From assembly GCA_012523405.1 (NCBI GenBank), contig JAAYIN010000003.1:1-64000 (forward strand): a stretch of DNA of 64,000 bases. Reading direction: 5' to 3'. Shown here in pieces: positions 63,305 to 64,000 of this stretch (position 1 is the stretch's first letter; the number at the start of each line of letters is the position of its first letter). Source of the DNA: Clostridiales bacterium. GTDB taxonomy: Bacteria > Bacillota > Clostridia > Christensenellales > Aristaeellaceae. The notes beneath the pieces were generated by a model that saw only the letters and a program-made list of their open reading frames with translations, was not told where the DNA came from and made no database searches. Both the position numbers and the translations under genes were made by a program.

Positions 63305-63332
63305 ATCATTTTAGTTATGAAATTATACGGAA

Positions 63333-64000
63333 TCAGATTGCATTCTCCGGCGCCAATTCGGATTTGAGCGGTTCATCCTTGCTAAGCTGGCGATAGGTAA
63401 GCACTAGCACGAGGACTGACGGCACAAACGCAATAAGATCCGATATGGGCATGGAATACAAGATGCCATCAAGACCCATATAGCGTGGTAAAATCATGAC
63501 GAGCGGCACACTCAGCAGCACCTCGCGCAGGAAGGACAAGCCCGTTGAAAGCCAAGGTCTGCCCATTGCCTGCAAGAAGATGAAGGATGCTTTGTTTACG
63601 CAAGCAAGCACCACCATCGCAAGATAGGTTCTGAACGCGACCACAGCAAACTGCATATATAGATCACTTTCAGAGCCAAAGAGCGATATCAGCTGTGCGG
63701 GGAAGAATTGGAATAAGCAGAGCGCAACAACGCCAACGATAGCCTCACAGCCAATCAAGCGCACCAAAATCCCCTTCACGCGATCCTTGCGGCCTGCGCC
63801 GATATTATAGCCAACAATCGGGATGCAGCCAGCGGAAATACCGATGACAATGGACATCACGATCTGAAAGAATTTGCATACGATGCCGATTACGGTGATC
63901 GGGATATCTGCGCCATAGATAGACGCTGAGCCGTAGGTACGCAGCATGTTCTGAGTAAAGCCCATGGAAATAACCATGGAAAGCTGGGAAAGCAAAGTAC
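63333..64000 (-). CDS. MATE-family efflux transporter, C-terminal part
   Basis: The frame is open to the window edge, so this is only the last ~222 residues of a protein normally about 450 long. About six hydrophobic segments are visible. GISAGCIPIVGYNIGAGRKDRVKGI and the FLQAMGRPWLSTGLSFLREV block are typical of the second half of Na+/H+-driven multidrug (MATE) exporters. PLKSELAPENAI forms a hydrophilic tail. Its substrate is unknown. Confidence 0.9.
   Translation of the reverse strand, partial: TLLSQLSMVISMGFTQNMLRTYGSASIYGADIPITVIGIVCKFFQIVMSIVIGISAGCIPIVGYNIGAGRKDRVKGILVRLIGCEAIVGVVALCLFQFFPAQLISLFGSESDLYMQFAVVAFRTYLAMVVLACVNKASFIFLQAMGRPWLSTGLSFLREVLLSVPLVMILPRYMGLDGILYSMPISDLIAFVPSVLVLVLTYRQLSKDEPLKSELAPENAI

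Noticed and set aside
63145-63309. 55-residue N-terminal extension of the GH31-locus kinase
   Set aside because: It runs through the MATE terminator hairpin, and the usual kinase start with GGAGG is at 63144.
1-64000. CRISPR arrays, tRNA or rRNA genes, prophage
   Set aside because: No spaced direct-repeat array, cloverleaf, conserved rRNA segment or phage structural gene was seen on either strand by reading; a covariance-model scan was not possible.

Overview
The window looks like chromosome from an anaerobic, heterotrophic Bacillota of the class Clostridia, probably an animal-gut or digester fibre/oligosaccharide user. The signs are YesM/YesN-type two-component pairs, AGGAGG ribosome sites, TTGACA-17-TATAAT promoters, a GPH symporter and many ABC sugar importers. 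I cannot fix the genus from sequence alone. No rRNA, tRNA, CRISPR array, complete insertion sequence or phage was seen.

Region by region: 1-2100 holds the 3' end of trpA and a ROK repressor with a probable autoregulatory operator. 2157-7899 (minus) is a complete oligopeptide importer, oppBCDFA, whose promoter carries a 27-bp near-perfect palindrome. 8357-11452 is a 1031-residue GAF-like / PEP-pyruvate-binding / nucleotidyltransferase fusion of unknown role. 11562-12896 is an NAD(P)-glutamate dehydrogenase that seems to have lost its normal stop and reads into its own terminator. 13273-14148 is a DUF5131 (Gp37/Gp68) iron-sulfur-type protein. 14269-23226 (minus) is a YtfQRT-YjfF-like galactofuranose/sugar importer, preceded by a lipoprotein sensor, histidine kinase and AraC-type regulator. 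The lipoprotein resembles the transporter's own binding protein, so this looks like a three-component sugar switch. 23596-27825 (plus) is an Fbp/Afu-like importer. 28027-31372 holds a small secreted protein and an OmpR regulator with a 7TMR-DISM kinase.

From 31562 on, carbohydrate use dominates. There is a GPH symporter + GH36 alpha-galactosidase + GH13 alpha-glucosidase operon, a DUF1861 + HD-domain pair, and a sugar isomerase-TolB propeller fusion. Two loci share one plan: kinase, AraC regulator, binding protein, two permeases, intracellular glycosidase. One ends in a GH65 phosphorylase (49693 to 40895), the other in a GH31 alpha-xylosidase/glucosidase (63144 to 55436). Neither encodes an ATPase, so a shared MsmX/MalK-type ATPase elsewhere is expected.

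Between them, 49797-55355 is different. A TetR gene faces a broken transmembrane terpene cyclase gene. Next to these, a radical SAM/SPASM enzyme is divergent from a full-length paralogue that has lost its cluster cysteines, followed by a DhaS-like TetR and a DegV protein. A MATE transporter fragment runs off the right end.

Recurrent themes are strong hairpins directly after binding-protein genes, which should make binding protein more abundant than permease, and transport binding proteins with type I signal peptides rather than lipoboxes. The most unusual items are the radical SAM pseudoenzyme pair, the GAF-PPDK_N-nucleotidyltransferase fusion, the decayed terpene cyclase and the sensor lipoprotein system.
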